A stretch of 64,000 nucleotides of DNA from Capra hircus (GCF_001704415.2 NC_030811.1:56285591-56349590); one strand, 5' to 3'; counted from the first letter of the stretch, positions 12,574 to 24,599 are shown. The notes: a model not told the origin generated them from the sequence alone. Numbers and translations: made by a program.

Positions 12574-13296
12574 ATAGCTTTCTTTATATCTGGCAAAATA
12601 AGATATTCTAAGCTCCTTTGTACATTTTTTTCTTTTTTTGCAATTGAGGTGCTTCTTTTTCTAACTTAATTTTTACATTATATTGGAATATATTTACAAT
12701 GTGGTGTTAGTTTCAGGTATACAGCAGAGTGATTCAGTTATACATATACATATTTCTATTCTTTTCCAGATTCTATTTTCATATAGGTTATTATAGAACA
12801 TTGAGTAGAATTCCCTGTGCTATACAGCAAGTCCTTTTGATTCATCTGTTTATATATAGTAATGTGCATGTTAATCCCAATCTCCTGATTTATCCCTTCC
12901 GGTGACCTGTCCCCTTTGATAACTGTAAATTTGTTTTTGAAGTCTGTAGGTCTGTTCCTATTTTGTAAATAAGTTCATTTGTATAAATTTTTAGATTTCA
13001 CATATAAGTGATATCATACAATATTTGTCTTTCTGTCTTAGTTTGATAATCTCTAGGTCCACTCACATTGCTGCTAATGGCGTTATTTCATTCTTTTTAT
13101 GGCTGAGTAATATTCTACTGTGATATGTAATCTTTATTCATTCCTGTCTTGATGGACATTTAGGTTGCTTCCAGGTCTTGGCTATTGTAAACAGTACTGC
13201 AGTGAACATTGAAGTGATTGTATCTTTTTGAATTATGGTTTTCTCTACACATATGCCCAAGAGTGGGATTGCTAGGTCATATGGTAGTTCTGTTTT

Positions 13297-13411
13297 TTTT
13301 CTGGCTGTGCCATGTGGCACATAAGATTTTAGCTTCCTGACAAGTGATTGAACCCACATCCCCTGCATTAGAGGCGTGGAGTCTTAACCACTGGACAACC
13401 GTGGAAGTCCC
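13297..13411 (-). mobile_element. CHR-type SINE nested in L1 ORF2
   Basis: An antisense tRNA-derived SINE (TTGAACCCACATCCCCTGCA and CTTAACCACTGGACAACC) splits the L1 ORF2 remnant between its WWFLKN segment and the next part. Confidence 0.88.
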
Positions 13412-13691
13412 CTATTTTTTAGGAACCACCATATTGTTCCCCACAGTGGTGGTACCAATTTACATTCACACCAACAGTGTAGGAGGGGTCCCTTTTCTCC
13501 ACACTCTCTCCAGCATTTATTGTTTGTAGACTTCGAACAGGCCATTCTGATCCATGTGAGTTGATAGACTGCTGTAGTTTTGATGTGCATTTCTCTAATA
13601 ATTAGTGATGCTGAGCATCTTTTCTTGTGCTCTTCGGCCATCTGTATATCTTCTTTAGAGAAATGTCTATTTAGATCTTCTACCCATTTGT

Positions 13692-13715
13692 GTGTGTGTG
13701 TGTCTGTGTGTGTGT
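13692..13715. repeat. (GT)n microsatellite
   Basis: Short imperfect TG repeat inside the antisense L1. Confidence 0.85.
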
Positions 13716-13887
13716 TTTATATTGAGTTGCATGAGCTGTTTCTATATTTGGAGATTAATCCCTTGTCAGTCATATCGGTTGCAAAATATTTTTTCCCATC
13801 CTGAGGGTTGTCTTTTATTTACGGTTTCCTTTGCTATGAAAAAACTTAAGTTCAAATAGGTCCCATTTGTTTATTTATATTTTCATT

Positions 13888-14085
13888 AGAAGGGGTGGCT
13901 CAGCTGGTAAAGAATCCGCCTGCAATGTGGGAGACCTGGGTTTGATCCCTGGGTTGGGAAGATCCCCTGGAGAAGGGAAAGGCTATTCACTCCAGTATTC
14001 TGGCCTGGAGAATTCCACAGACTGTATAGTCCATGGGGTCACAAAAAGTCAGACACAACTGAGCGCCTTTCATTTTCACTTTTTC
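13888..14085 (+). mobile_element. Bov-tA SINE nested in L1
   Basis: Full-size Bov-tA with tRNA-like head (GGTGGCTCAGCTGGTAAAGA) and BovA tail ending in CACAACTGAGCG. It is inserted in the antisense L1, so it is younger than that L1. Confidence 0.93.
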
Positions 14086-15769
14086 AGAAGGTGGATCCAA
14101 AAAGGTACTGCTAAAATTTATGCTGAAGCATGTTCTGCCTATGTTCTCTAAGAGTTTTAAATATTTTTTGGTCTTACATGTAGGTCTTTAATCCATTGAG
14201 TTTATTTTTTGTGTATGGTTATAGAATGTTCTAATTTCATTCTTTTACATGGAGCTGTCCAGTTTTCCCAGCACCACTTGTTGAAAAGACTGTTGTTTCC
14301 CCTGCTCTTTTTCATAGATTGATCATAGCTGCGTGAGTTTATTTCTGGGCTTTCTATCACATTGAACTATTTTTGTGCCAGTACCATACTGTTTTGATTA
14401 CTGTAGCTATGCTATATTGTAGCATAGTCTGAAGTCAGGGAGCTTGATTCCTCCAGCTCAGTTTTTTCTTTCTTAGATTGCTTTGGGTGTTAAGGATCTT
14501 TTGTGATTCCATACAAATTCAAAATTTTTTTGTTCTAGCTCTGTGAGAAATACCATTGGTAATTTGACTGGGATTGCACTGAATCTAGATAACCTTGGGT
14601 AGAATCATTATATGATTAATCATTATTTGATTCTTCCAGTCCAAGATCATGGTATATCTTTCCATCTGTGTCATCTTCTTTTATCAGTGTCTTTATGGTT
14701 TTCAGAGTAAAAGTCTTTTGCCTCCTTGGGTAGGTTTAGTCCTAAGAATTTTATTCTTTTTGATGTGATGGTATATGGGATTATTTCCTTAATTTCTCTT
14801 TCTGATCTTTCATTGTTAAGTGTCTAGAAATACAACAGATTTCTGTGTATTAATTTTGTATTTGCAACTTTACCAAATTCATTGATGAGCCCTAGTAGTT
14901 TTCTGGTGGCATCTTAGGATTTTCTGTGTACAGTATCATATCTGCAAACAGTAAGTTTTACTTCTTCTTTTCCAATTTGGATTCCTTTTTTTTTCTTCTC
15001 TGATTGCCATAACTAGGACTTCCAAAATTCTTTTGAATAAAAGTGGTGAGAGTGACAACTTTGTCTTTTTCCTGATCTTAAGAGAAAAACCTTTTAGTTT
15101 TTCATCACTGGGAATGATGATGTGGGTTTGTGATATATGGCCTTTACTATGTTGAGGTAGTTTCCCTCTATGGCCACTTTCTGGAGAGTTTTTGTCATAA
15201 ATCAGTATTGAATTTAGTCAAAAGCGTTTTCTGCATCTATTGATTGCTTATTGCAATGAGCAATGGCCTATTCAACAGAAAGGAGAAAATATGTTAAGAT
15301 AAAATGTAGTGTAAATTTATATAGGGTTTTACTCATCCTCTTCTATTTTTCCTTTCTCCTCTGCAGAGAATTCCAGCTCTAAGAAGATTCTAGTAATAAC
15401 AGATTAGATTATTACTCATTTGCTTTAGCCACAGTACACACACAATAGTATTAGAAAACTAATACCAACACTACCACTAATAATATGACTAAAACAAGTT
15501 TAAAAGATTTCTCTTTAGGGTTTATTCCACTAGAGATGTACAAATTACTGTTTTAAGTTGATTAAAAGTTCCTTTCTGTGGTTATGCCACCCCAGTATAC
15601 TAATTTAGATTCTTTAGCTTCATCTTAAAATCTGTTTTATAATTATGTAAAATATTTACATATTTTGATCCCTCATCCTGTTCCTTTCCTTTCCTTCTAG
15701 TTAAGCATTTAAAATGTTTATATTTATCTTTTTTAAAGATGTAACAAATTTTGTAAATAATGTAATTTT

Positions 15770-16640
15770 ACTGTATACACACACTTTTCTCCACTTTTTT
15801 AGCTTAGTAATATGTTCTGGAGACCTACGGTGGAGGTGACATTATTTAACCATTCCTGATTTAACCAGTTGCTGGTGGATTTGGGGTTGTTTCTGGTCTT
15901 TTTGCTATTATAAATGCTACTGTAAGGGATAAGTCTTGTGCATGTATTTAAAAAATGCTTTTTTCTCAGAAAGAGATCCCTAGATTTAGAATTGTGATCA
16001 AGATTACTAGTACTGTCAAATCTCCAACTACCATAATTTGTAGGAGTATCAGGAATATGTGAGCATATATGGTTCTTGACCAACAGTATGTCCAACTTTG
16101 GATTTTTACCTACTTAATACATGAGAAATAGTATCCCAGTGTTGGTTTTATTGTCTGTGTTTCTCGTAGTATGAATAAGATCAGCATATATCAAGTTTAT
16201 TGTTCATCTCAAAGCTCAATTTCTTACAGAGTACTTGTTCTTTTTATTTTTAAAAACTCTTTTAAAGATATTAGAGATACTAGCACTTCTAAACCTTTTT
16301 CATATTTTGCCATGTCTTACTTTGAATTTTGATGGTTGATAACACATAAAACAAAGCTGACTTATATATGTTCTTGTATCCTGTAAACTTGCTAAATTGT
16401 TAGTTCTAGTACCTTTTTAAAAAATTTATCACAAATGGTCCTTAGATTTTGTCAAATAACTTTTCTTTTGAAATAATTATATGATTTTTCTCCTTTATCC
16501 TGTTCATATGTTATATGATTTTCAGATGTTTAACCAACCTTTCATTCTTAAGATAAATCCCACTTGGTCAAATCAAAATTGTTGGAAAGTTTGTGTTTTT
16601 AATGTTGGTTCATTTGATGTTAATTTACTGACAAATCCTT
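15770..16640 (-). mobile_element. Old L1 remnant, antisense
   Basis: Antisense L1 ORF2/3'UTR pieces, for example the stretch near 16520-16570 with TTTAACCAACCTTTCATTCT and AAATCCCACTTGGTCAAAT. Highly diverged. Confidence 0.65.
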
Positions 16641-16945
16641 TTTCCATAGTGTCAGAGATAGTCCATTGCTGATGACTACAATTCTGAAATGGTGGTCTGA
16701 ATTATCTACTCCCACAGATTCCCCGTGTGACCTACGCATGCCTTTATATAGATTTTTCTGTGTGCCTACTATGTGCCAGGCATTATTATGCATTGAGGAT
16801 ACAGAAATAAATATGGTAGACAGCCCTTGCCCTCTCAGCTGTGGTGAAGACAGTAAGATAGTTTAATGAGTGTTAGGCAATAGAGAGTAAAATTTGAGAT
16901 TTAAACAAAGGGAACCATGTTATAATTTTTTTAAAGCTGCTTGGA

Positions 16946-17068
16946 GGGGACATGTCCCTGGAGGTCCAGAGGTTAAGACTACGCAATGCAAGGGGCATGG
17001 GTTTTACCCCTGGTCCAGGAACTAAGATCCCACATGTCCCATGGCACAGCTGAAGGGAAAAAAAAAGT
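16946..17068 (+). mobile_element. CHR-type SINE
   Basis: GGGACATGTCCCTGGAGGTC head, CCAGGAACTAAGATCCCACA and a poly(A) tail. Confidence 0.87.
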
Positions 17069-17819
17069 CACTTGGAGGAAGTTACCTGAATGGTAAATTG
17101 AGTTCAACCAGGGTTACCGTATTATTTACTATCCAAACAGGGACAATTTTCAAAGTGAAAACAAGCATAAAGTAGGATGTATAATCACCTTAAATCTAAC
17201 CAGTCAAATGAGAAGTGTTTGAGGCAGAAAAAACTATGTGAAAGAGGACAAGGCCCATTAAGATAACTAAAAATCTTAATTTATTGAGCTGTAAACTGTG
17301 AGGGAAGAAATTAGGTGAGAAAAGCAAAGACCAAAATATAAAGGTCTTGTAAAGTGGCAAGGAACTTGAGCTTTAGTCTAAGGACAATGAACATTCTAGG
17401 AGAAAGTGTGAGCAAAGAAGGTATCCTTAGAGATTATTTGGAGGGGAATGGAGAGTGGGTATCGGTTTTGGGGGACATGAAATGTTCCACAGTTGTGTGA
17501 CACAAAGACACTGAATGGCACACTATGTGCCTTACAGCTCGATAAAGCTTTTTTCCTCCAGCTGAGAGATGAAAACAGCTCTAGATTACTGTGTTCCGAG
17601 TAAGGATGATTTCAAGAGATATTTAAGAGAACCTATAAGGCCTTGTGACTGACAGGATATGGAGGTGAGGGAGAGGGAAAAATCAGTTAACTTCCGAGAT
17701 TCTGGCTTAAGCAACAGGATGGATGATGGTGCCATTTACTGACATAACCAGAACCAGAAATGAGGGTGTGGATGGAGAAATAAAAATGTCTAATTTGAGA
17801 TAACTTTGAAAACATTTAA

Positions 17820-18137
17820 GTTATGGACTGTTTGTGCCCTCCCAAAATTTGTTAAATTGAAACTCTAATCCCAACTAGGTGTTGGGAGGTAAGGCCACTG
17901 AGAATTACGTCACGAGGGTGGAACCCTCATGAATCTAAGTAGTGGCCCAAGACATCACTGAATCTTCCTGCCACAGGATACAAAGTTGGCAGTCTTCAAG
18001 TCAGAAGAGGAATTTGTCAGAATCTAACCATGCTGGCACCCTGACCTTGAACTTCCAGCCTCCAGAACTGTAAGAAATTTCAGCTTATAAGCAACCTAAT
18101 CTATGGTACTTTGTTATAGCAGCTCCAGTTAAAACAG
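17820..18137 (+). mobile_element. MLT1-type MaLR LTR
   Basis: The block starts TTATGGACTGTTTGTGCCCTC and ends with TTCCAGCCTCCAGAACTGTA, then TATGGTACTTTGTTATAGCA. This is the characteristic order in mammalian MaLR (MLT1/MST-like) LTRs. It is old and diverged, with no internal part. Confidence 0.8.
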
Positions 18138-18557
18138 TATCCAAGTTTGGCTCGGGTGAAGATCTGGGCTGAAGAGAATCAGCGGAAGTCATTGAAGTGG
18201 AGTTTTGTTTAGGGCATGTGTAAGACATGGTTAGAGGTGAAATTAGCAAGGGCCTGAGAGAAGGCTCTGAGGGGGGAAGAAAACCAGAGGAGCATAACGT
18301 GACAAGTGCAGTTTAGAGTCTCATAAAGTGTTCAACAGTGTAAAATACTATCACATTTCAAAGTAAAATGAGCAAAGTATCCTCTGGACTTAAAAAAATT
18401 CAAGTTTCAGTGGAGTAACAGTGGCAAAAACTAGACTCCTATGAGTTTTGTGGTAAATTGTGAGCTGTGATTCCTCAAAGGACAAATCAGGCAAGGGTTA
18501 GGTTTGTAAGTGGGAAAGAGGGAAAGGGTTGAGGAAGATGATTTTTACTTTAAAAAA

Positions 18558-19250
18558 GGTTTCAGTTCAGTTCAGTCGCTCAGTCGTGTCCGACTCTTTG
18601 CGACCCCATGAATCACAGCACACCAGGCCTCCCTGTCCATCACCATCTCCCGGAGTTCACTCAGACTCACGTCCATCGAGTCCATGATGCCATCCAGCCA
18701 TCTCATCCTGGGTCGTCCCCTTCTCCTGCCCCCAATCCCTCCCAGCATCAGAGTCTTTTCCAACGAGTCAACTCTTCACATGAGGTGGCCAAAGTACTGG
18801 AGTTTCAGCTTTAGCATCAGTCCTTCCAAAGAAATCCCAGGGCTGATCTTCAGAATGGACTGGTTGGATCTCCTTGCAGTCCAAGGGACTCTCAAGAGTC
18901 TTCTCCAACACCACAGTTCAAAAGCATCTATTCTTCAGCGCTCAGCTTTCTTCACAGTCCACTCTCACACCCATACATGACCACAGGAAAAACCATAGCC
19001 TTGACTAGACAGACCTTTGTTGGCAAAGTAATCTCTCTGCTTTTGAATATGCTATCTAGGATGGTCATAACTTTCCTTCCAAGGAGTAAGCGTCTTTTAA
19101 TTTCATGGCTGCAATTACCATCTGCAGTGATTTTGGAGCCCCTCAAAATAAAGTCTGCCACTGCTTCCCCATGTACTTCCCATGAAGTGATGGGACCAGA
19201 TGCCATGATCTTCATTTTCTGAATGTTGAGCTTTAAGACAACTTTTTCAC
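18558..19250 (-). mobile_element. BovB LINE 3' end, 5'-truncated
   Basis: This is the 3' 0.7 kb of a BovB element in antisense orientation. Its minus-strand translation gives the same C-terminal frames as the element at 52.8-56.1 kb (for example EKTLMLGGIGGRRRG and RRLLLGRKVMT). It starts with the TGAACTGAA-type tail, seen as TTCAGTTCAGTTCAG at 18562, and is 5'-truncated near 19250. Confidence 0.95.
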
Positions 19251-19417
19251 TTTGGTCATGTTTAAAGAAATACAAGGACCCAATTAGAGAAACTGAAGTA
19301 CTGGAGGAATGAGAAGGCTACTTAAGAATCAGCTGGGGAAGGCTTGCAAAGTTTAAGGTTTGGTTAGAGTTTAGGAATCTGTATTTAAGTTCCTGATAGG
19401 ATTTTGATGCTCAAGAC

Positions 19418-19885
19418 TGTAAGAAACGCTGCGGGGAGAAGGAGCCACCCCTATAGACCGTTGATCAGGGCCTTTTTTTGGGCGGTCGCTCTCGGGCAGA
19501 ACTCCCGGGGCGGGTAAGCAAGGAAGCGAGGGGTAGGGGGTCTGCGAAGCAAAGGGAGTCTGCGGGGTAAAGGGAGTCTGTGAGGGTGGGGAAGGGTTTT
19601 ATAGCCCAGCCGGGCCTCCCATATAAGGCAGAAAACGCGGGCTCAGCGGTGATTGGTGTCCAAGGGCTCCGTGTCAGCTCCTGATTGGTCGGCGAGGGCT
19701 TCGTGTCGGCTCCTGATTGGTCGGCTTGGTTGCCGGCCCGTCTCTGGGGCTTGTCTGCAGCGCCCTCTGCCGGGACATGTCCCGACATGCCTGACCTTGC
19801 CCTGACCTTTCATCCTGACCTCGCCCTAAACCTTTCATCCTGACCTTGCCCTGACCTCTCATCCTGACCTGGCCCTGACCTTTCA
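19418..19885 (-). mobile_element. CpG-rich solo ERV LTR with 5-bp target site duplication
   Basis: This 468-bp element begins TG and ends CA, and is flanked by AAGAC on both sides (19413-19417 and 19886-19890). Read on the minus strand, U3 starts with three copies of a roughly 24-bp repeat (TCAGGATGAAAGG type). Then come the palindrome GGGACATGTCCC, three CCAAT boxes (19720-19716, 19688-19684, 19656-19652; the first two within a 32-bp repeat) and TATAAAA at 19603-19597. No gag, pol or env is adjacent, so it is a solo LTR left by recombination. High CpG content suggests a fairly recent insertion. I could not name the ERV family. Confidence 0.85.
19786..19885 (-). repeat. Short tandem repeats in LTR U3
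   Basis: Three adjacent copies of a 24-25 bp unit (CATCCTGACCTTGCCCTGAC type) plus a partial copy. Such direct repeats in U3 are typical of retroviral enhancers. Confidence 0.8.
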
Positions 19886-19890
19886 AAGAC

Positions 19891-20914
19891 AATTTGGGAG
19901 CTAGCAGAATCATAAGAGCAACCTTTGTAAGATACTTCATGCTTTTATGCTTTCTAAACAGGAGAGGAAGAACCTATAGAGGATGCAGGTACAGACAGAT
20001 TTGGTGATGGATAGTTCAGAAGTAATCTGCTAACAGACTTGGGGAAGGTGAAGATTTAAGGAGACTACAGATTTCAGATTGTTTTGAAGAATGGACAGGT
20101 TGCTAATGTTGAGGACTTAGTTGAGGATGATAATCACAAATTTATAGTGTCACCAGTCTATACCATTATGTTCTTTTCTGTGGCAGTTATCAGCAACCCA
20201 ATTGTATTTAGATAAGGCAGACAGAGCTAAACTCATCTAAGATTCAGAGTTTGCCACAAGTTATAAAAGTGACAGTAAGGCAAAGAAGTTTGGAGAACTG
20301 CCAAAAAATCTTTTTCCTTCACTTTAGAAGGATAATTCTGAAGGACACAGAATTTTGTGTTGCTTTTACTCTAAACACTTTAAATATTTTATTCCATTTT
20401 CTTGCCTGAAGAGAAGCTGAAGAGAACTATGTATAGGTATTTTTTTTTCACCTGGCTTCTCTCAGGATTTTTTTTTCGATTTTCTATAATTTTGAAACAG
20501 ACCTAATTTGCACTTTACTCAATAAGGAGTGGGCAGCAAAACATAATCAATGATATACTCTAGGAAGACCAGAATCTAATCTAGGTAATCTAGAATCAAA
20601 CCTTTATATTTACGGCCTAAACCAATGGGGTTCCAAAAGACTACTGCTTTGAAGAGTGTACAGACTGTGGTTTCCTTTGTTTGGGATGAGGCTTAGGCAT
20701 CATCCCAAGTTTTTTCAAAAGTACCCAGAGATGATTCTAATAGGCAACTACAGTTGAAAGGCAGTCATTGATCTGTAATTTATGTTGCTACAGTAAGGCT
20801 CAAATCAGACAGACATATAATCTCAAAATTCTGAAGAAATCACCGGTAACAAACTAAGCTGACCCCATAAAACTACAATCACACATTAATCACACCATTC
20901 TCATCACAAAAGAA
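19891..20914. other. KBTBD2 downstream flank
   Basis: AT-rich sequence with at most a decayed L1 piece near 20.3-20.5 kb. No gene seen. Confidence 0.55.
20310..20515 (-). mobile_element. Possible old L1 fragment, antisense
   Basis: Weak similarity to the L1 region containing GAATTTTGTGTTGCTTTTAC and TCTCTCAGGATTTTT. Low certainty. Confidence 0.35.
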
Positions 20915-22085
20915 AAACATTTTGAATATATACAATTTATTTAATAAATTAATATCATTCAAAATACAGTGCCAGAACATTATGCAGTTGAACATGCTAG
21001 TAATGTTTGTCATGAAGCACCTGTGCTCATGTTAGATTGGCGGCGGCCCGCTACTGCTAGTGGTTCCTGGGATTAATGCCAGAGCAGCACTAGTTATCTG
21101 CTCTTCTGCACCGCTAGTGCAGAGAATTCCTGAACAGTTCACCTTTCTAATCCTACCCCCCCACACACAACAGGTTAAAAAAAACACACCCTGACAGCTA
21201 ACAAATATCTATACACAATCACTCTACAGTAATGCTTATTAAATTAAGATGTAATGACCTGGTTAACCCACTCTAAATCTTTAAGATGGAGAAATACAAC
21301 AGCAGCAGGTAGTATTATGCATGAGCCAATGTTAATGTAATACAGAAAGTGGAGGCATTTACTGATTAAAGCTCCACACAGACCCGCACAATGAGGGACT
21401 AGCAATTCTTATTGCAAGCCCAGCAACTTAAGTCCACACCTGGTAAATGACCAGCTGATTGGAAGACCTGTATTCTAGATAGACAAGTATAAGTTAGTGA
21501 AAAGAGAGTACATGCACCTAATAGTATATAGTTAGACTGATCCTGCAGTCATACTTTCCCTGTGCAATACCATAAAATGGAAGATCTTCCTCAACTATAG
21601 GATTTAGACAACATTTCTATGCCAACATGGACACTAGTGTTAAGTGCAGCTCACTTAACTACACTGAAAAAAACTATATTCCAGGACTTCAAAACAGAAG
21701 CACAGGAATGAAATACATTTACCAAAATAACCTCAGCACAATTTGTGATATACCACACTAGGAACAGGAAACTACTTTAATAAGTGAACTTTTGGAACTG
21801 TACATACACAGGGCTAACAATGTTAGATAATCCAGATTGTTATGCTCTCATGATACACATTAAAGTTTCTCAATTATTGGATAATCTATTTCATATTATG
21901 GAAGCATATCTTTAAGACTCACTGATATATATTATACTGATGCAAATATTAAGTAGGGCATAAAAATAAAATTTATCAAAGATAGATTTTTTTTTTATGT
22001 ACTCATTCAGTCCTTCCATAGTCTCTCATTAAGCAAAGAAAATGACAAAGCAAACAGACGAAGCGTGCACTCCCTGAACTCCTGA
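20915..22085 (-). other. KBTBD2: KBTBD2 3'UTR with poly(A) signal
   Basis: About 1.17 kb of AT-rich sequence free of SINEs follows the KBTBD2 stop. On the minus strand an AATAAA lies at 20941-20936, so cleavage is expected near 20915-20925. The absence of interspersed repeats, compared with the dense repeats on either side, fits an exon. The end is inferred, not observed. Confidence 0.7.
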
Positions 22086-23621
22086 CTATACAGGCGGTAG
22101 CGCAACCATCTCTCCATCCATTTCAAACTCCTCTGTTCCATCCGGTGAAAAAAGGTAAGTTGGTGGTTTCCATGGAGATTCTTCAAGGCAAGACGGATAC
22201 AGTTTCCCCACAGTGCATCGAAAATCTCTCCCTAGGTCCCAGAGTACACGTTCAGATATATGTTGCCGCAGAGACCACCGGTCAAGTTCCAGATCGTATT
22301 GGTAAGTGACGTACTTAGCTCTCTCATTTAAGTGGGTTTCTCGCATAAACACACACAGAGAATTTGAGATTACAACAGCTCTCACACAGGGATCTGAGTA
22401 CCTCTTAGCAGGGATGTTGGCTGCCATTTTCCACTCATTTTTATTCACATCATAGACTTCCACAGTTACTGAAGACCCATCTACAGTGCCAGAGGGGAGT
22501 CTTATGCCAGAATTAGTAGCAATGTGCAACCCTCCGATATAGAAAATTTTATCACCAAAAGCTGCAGCTGAAGCAAAAGACCTGCTCGTCTGTCTCATGG
22601 CCATTTCTACCCATGAATCAGACCTTGGAAAATAACAATACATGAGGTTCAGGGTCATCACATAAATGCAGTCATGAACTACAACTGCTGCACTCCACTG
22701 CCAAGCACAAGGCAAAGGGCTTACCATTGTCCATTCATCCTTCTCAGTGTCGTATCTTTCTACAGTCCTCCGATTAAGTTCTCCACCCACACTATCTCCT
22801 CCGATTGCATAGATATAGCCTTCACAGCAAACCAAAGATGGCTTTACGCGGACAAAAAGCATTGGGGTCTTTGGAAACCAGGTATTTTGCTGTGCATCAA
22901 ACCAATAAAAGCAATTCACAGTTCTAAAGGCAGTCTGAAGTTTGCTTGTTTTACTGTGATTTGTTTTTGTGTTTTTCAGAGGAACTTGACCACCTGCTAT
23001 ATAGATGTCATTATCAGGTGTTACAACGGTCCCAACCTTATGTAAATCAGCTGGTGGGCTGCATAGCTTATAAACTTTTTCTGCTTGGGGGCTGTAACAT
23101 ACTGAAGAGTAAAGACTACAAGGATTTTCTGAAGATGCTTCAATGAAAATCATCATCTCCTCTTTAGTCATTCCAAGTCTTGGTTTGAAAAACTTGGGCA
23201 TGGACTTATACAGACCTTGAACAACTACTGACTTATCATTGGGTGGCAGACCTTGAAACCAAGCTCTCTGTGTTACTTCTGAAAGTGCATCAATTCTGAT
23301 TTGGCTAAGAACTGAAGACAAATACTGCGATCGTGATTCCGTGTTGTACTCCAGCCACAGCATAGCAGCTTCACGAACTGTCTCCTCCTTTTCTACGTTT
23401 AAATTGTCACTACTGAGAATGTCTATCAGTAGATCATGTGACAGCTGCATGAAAGCCTCCTGATGATACACAGCCGTGAACTTGTGCTCCACCATCCTTT
23501 TAGCACTTTGTTTTAATTCCTCACAGCTGAACAGATCAGCAAAACTCAACAATCGCACACAATTCTCTGCATTTATCTTTTTAATTAAATATTCTCGACA
23601 ACGTTGTAACACATCTTCTAC
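22086..23621 (-). CDS. KBTBD2: KBTBD2 terminal coding exon: BACK domain and Kelch repeats
   Basis: This single exon encodes residues 113-623, starting VEDVLQRC directly after the acceptor (AG at 23623-23622) and ending MVALPPV before TAG at 22088-22086. Residues about 125-225 form the BACK domain. From about residue 275 to near the C-terminus there are Kelch-type blades, seen as repeated hydrophobic-GG motifs: IYIAGG near 318, IYAIGG near 385 and IFYIGG near 473. The Kelch propeller is the substrate-binding part of CUL3 adaptors. The joined protein is 623 aa, the expected length for mammalian KBTBD2. There are no stops or frameshifts, so the gene looks intact. The frame could be read from an internal GTG at 23612, but the true exon start is the acceptor at 23621. 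Confidence 0.97.
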   Translation of the reverse strand, partial: VEDVLQRCREYLIKKINAENCVRLLSFADLFSCEELKQSAKRMVEHKFTAVYHQEAFMQLSHDLLIDILSSDNLNVEKEETVREAAMLWLEYNTESRSQYLSSVLSQIRIDALSEVTQRAWFQGLPPNDKSVVVQGLYKSMPKFFKPRLGMTKEEMMIFIEASSENPCSLYSSVCYSPQAEKVYKLCSPPADLHKVGTVVTPDNDIYIAGGQVPLKNTKTNHSKTSKLQTAFRTVNCFYWFDAQQNTWFPKTPMLFVRVKPSLVCCEGYIYAIGGDSVGGELNRRTVERYDTEKDEWTMVSPLPCAWQWSAAVVVHDCIYVMTLNLMYCYFPRSDSWVEMAMRQTSRSFASAAAFGDKIFYIGGLHIATNSGIRLPSGTVDGSSVTVEVYDVNKNEWKMAANIPAKRYSDPCVRAVVISNSLCVFMRETHLNERAKYVTYQYDLELDRWSLRQHISERVLWDLGRDFRCTVGKLYPSCLEESPWKPPTYLFSPDGTEEFEMDGEMVALPPV

Positions 23622-23787
23622 CTAAAAATGGGGGGAAAACAAGGCTGATAAGGCAAGCTAGACATTTGCTATGTAACACACAAGTATATTAATCAAATCC
23701 TTATACTGTAGTTTTATTTTCAGATACACTTTTGGGCTAAGAGATAGTGTCTTCCAGTAATAAAAAAAAATCTAGAAGACTGTGCAG

Positions 23788-23975
23788 GGGCTTTCCTGGT
23801 GGCTCAGATGGTAAAGAATTCGTCTGCAATGCAGGAGACCTGGGTTCGATCTCTTGGTTGGAGAAGGGAATGGCTACCCGCTCCAGTATTCTGGCCTGGA
23901 GAATTCCATGGACAGAGGCACCTGGCAGGCTACAGTCCATGGGGTCACAAAGAGTCATATACGACTGAGGGACTT
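23788..23975 (+). mobile_element. Bov-tA SINE in KBTBD2 intron
   Basis: Full-size Bov-tA (TTTCCTGGTGGCTCAGATGG through AGTCATATACGACTGAGGGA), antisense to the gene and about 170 bp upstream of the terminal exon's acceptor. Confidence 0.95.
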
Positions 23976-24067
23976 TCAAAATATATTGTTTTGCATTTTC
24001 CTTCCTGTCTAGTGGCCTACTTAACTGCCCTATTTAGGAGTCGGTATAACATCAGACAGGCTCTTGG

Positions 24068-24175
24068 GGACTTCCCCAGTGTTTAAGACGCTGAGCTTCC
24101 ACTGCAGGGGGTGCGGGTTCAATCCCTGGTCAGGGAACTAAAATCCCATATCCCACATGCTACACACAAACAAGA
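24068..24175 (+). mobile_element. CHR-type SINE in KBTBD2 intron
   Basis: GGGACTTCCCCAGTGTTTAA head and CTGGTCAGGGAACTAAAATC. Confidence 0.9.
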
Positions 24176-24599
24176 CCCCCCAATAAATGACTCTTAAAAA
24201 CCTAAACAGCCTAAAGGTAAGGAAATTCATGCATAAGTTAAATACTTTTAGGCTTTAAAAAACATGTAACTGAGAAAACCAAATAAGAACAATGTAAATC
24301 AGTACAGGACATGATTATTGTTGAGAAGCGAGAATCTGGTTTTGTCAACGTGTATAAGATATTCATAAAAAAGCAGCAACACACAATGCCTAACAATAGT
24401 TATCTGCCTTTCTTACCTGGAGCACTAGGATAACCAATCAAAAGAAAACAGTGCAGTTATAAATAATTTACATTTAACAACCCATCTTAGCCACTCAAAG
24501 TTTCCTAGATTTGTTTTCTCTCAAGACAAAACAGATCTCAGTTGAGTTACAAGTGCTACCTACTCTATTTATTCCAGATCACAGTGATTAACTAGAAAC

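Larger units (their letters stand above)
12680..15245 (-). mobile_element. L1 LINE, antisense, 5'-truncated, with two nested SINEs
   Basis: This is a 2.5 kb antisense L1. On the minus strand, 13368-13138 reads LPYDLAIPLLGICVEKT and FTIAKTWKQPKCPS, the C-terminal part of L1 ORF2. The frame at 13641-13384 continues the same protein further upstream. The typical 3'UTR lies at 12680-13030. A CHR SINE (13297-13410) and a Bov-tA (13888-14085) are nested inside. Stops and frameshifts make it inactive. Confidence 0.92.

Noticed and set aside
19465..19940. Two minus-strand frames of 88-107 codons with repeated PTNQEPTRSP-like residues
   Set aside because: They are translations of LTR U3 repeats, not a protein.
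22086..23612. Treating the 508-codon Kelch frame as a single-exon gene
   Set aside because: It lacks the BTB N-terminus. An acceptor at 23623-23622 and two upstream exons complete KBTBD2, and the apparent start is a GTG.
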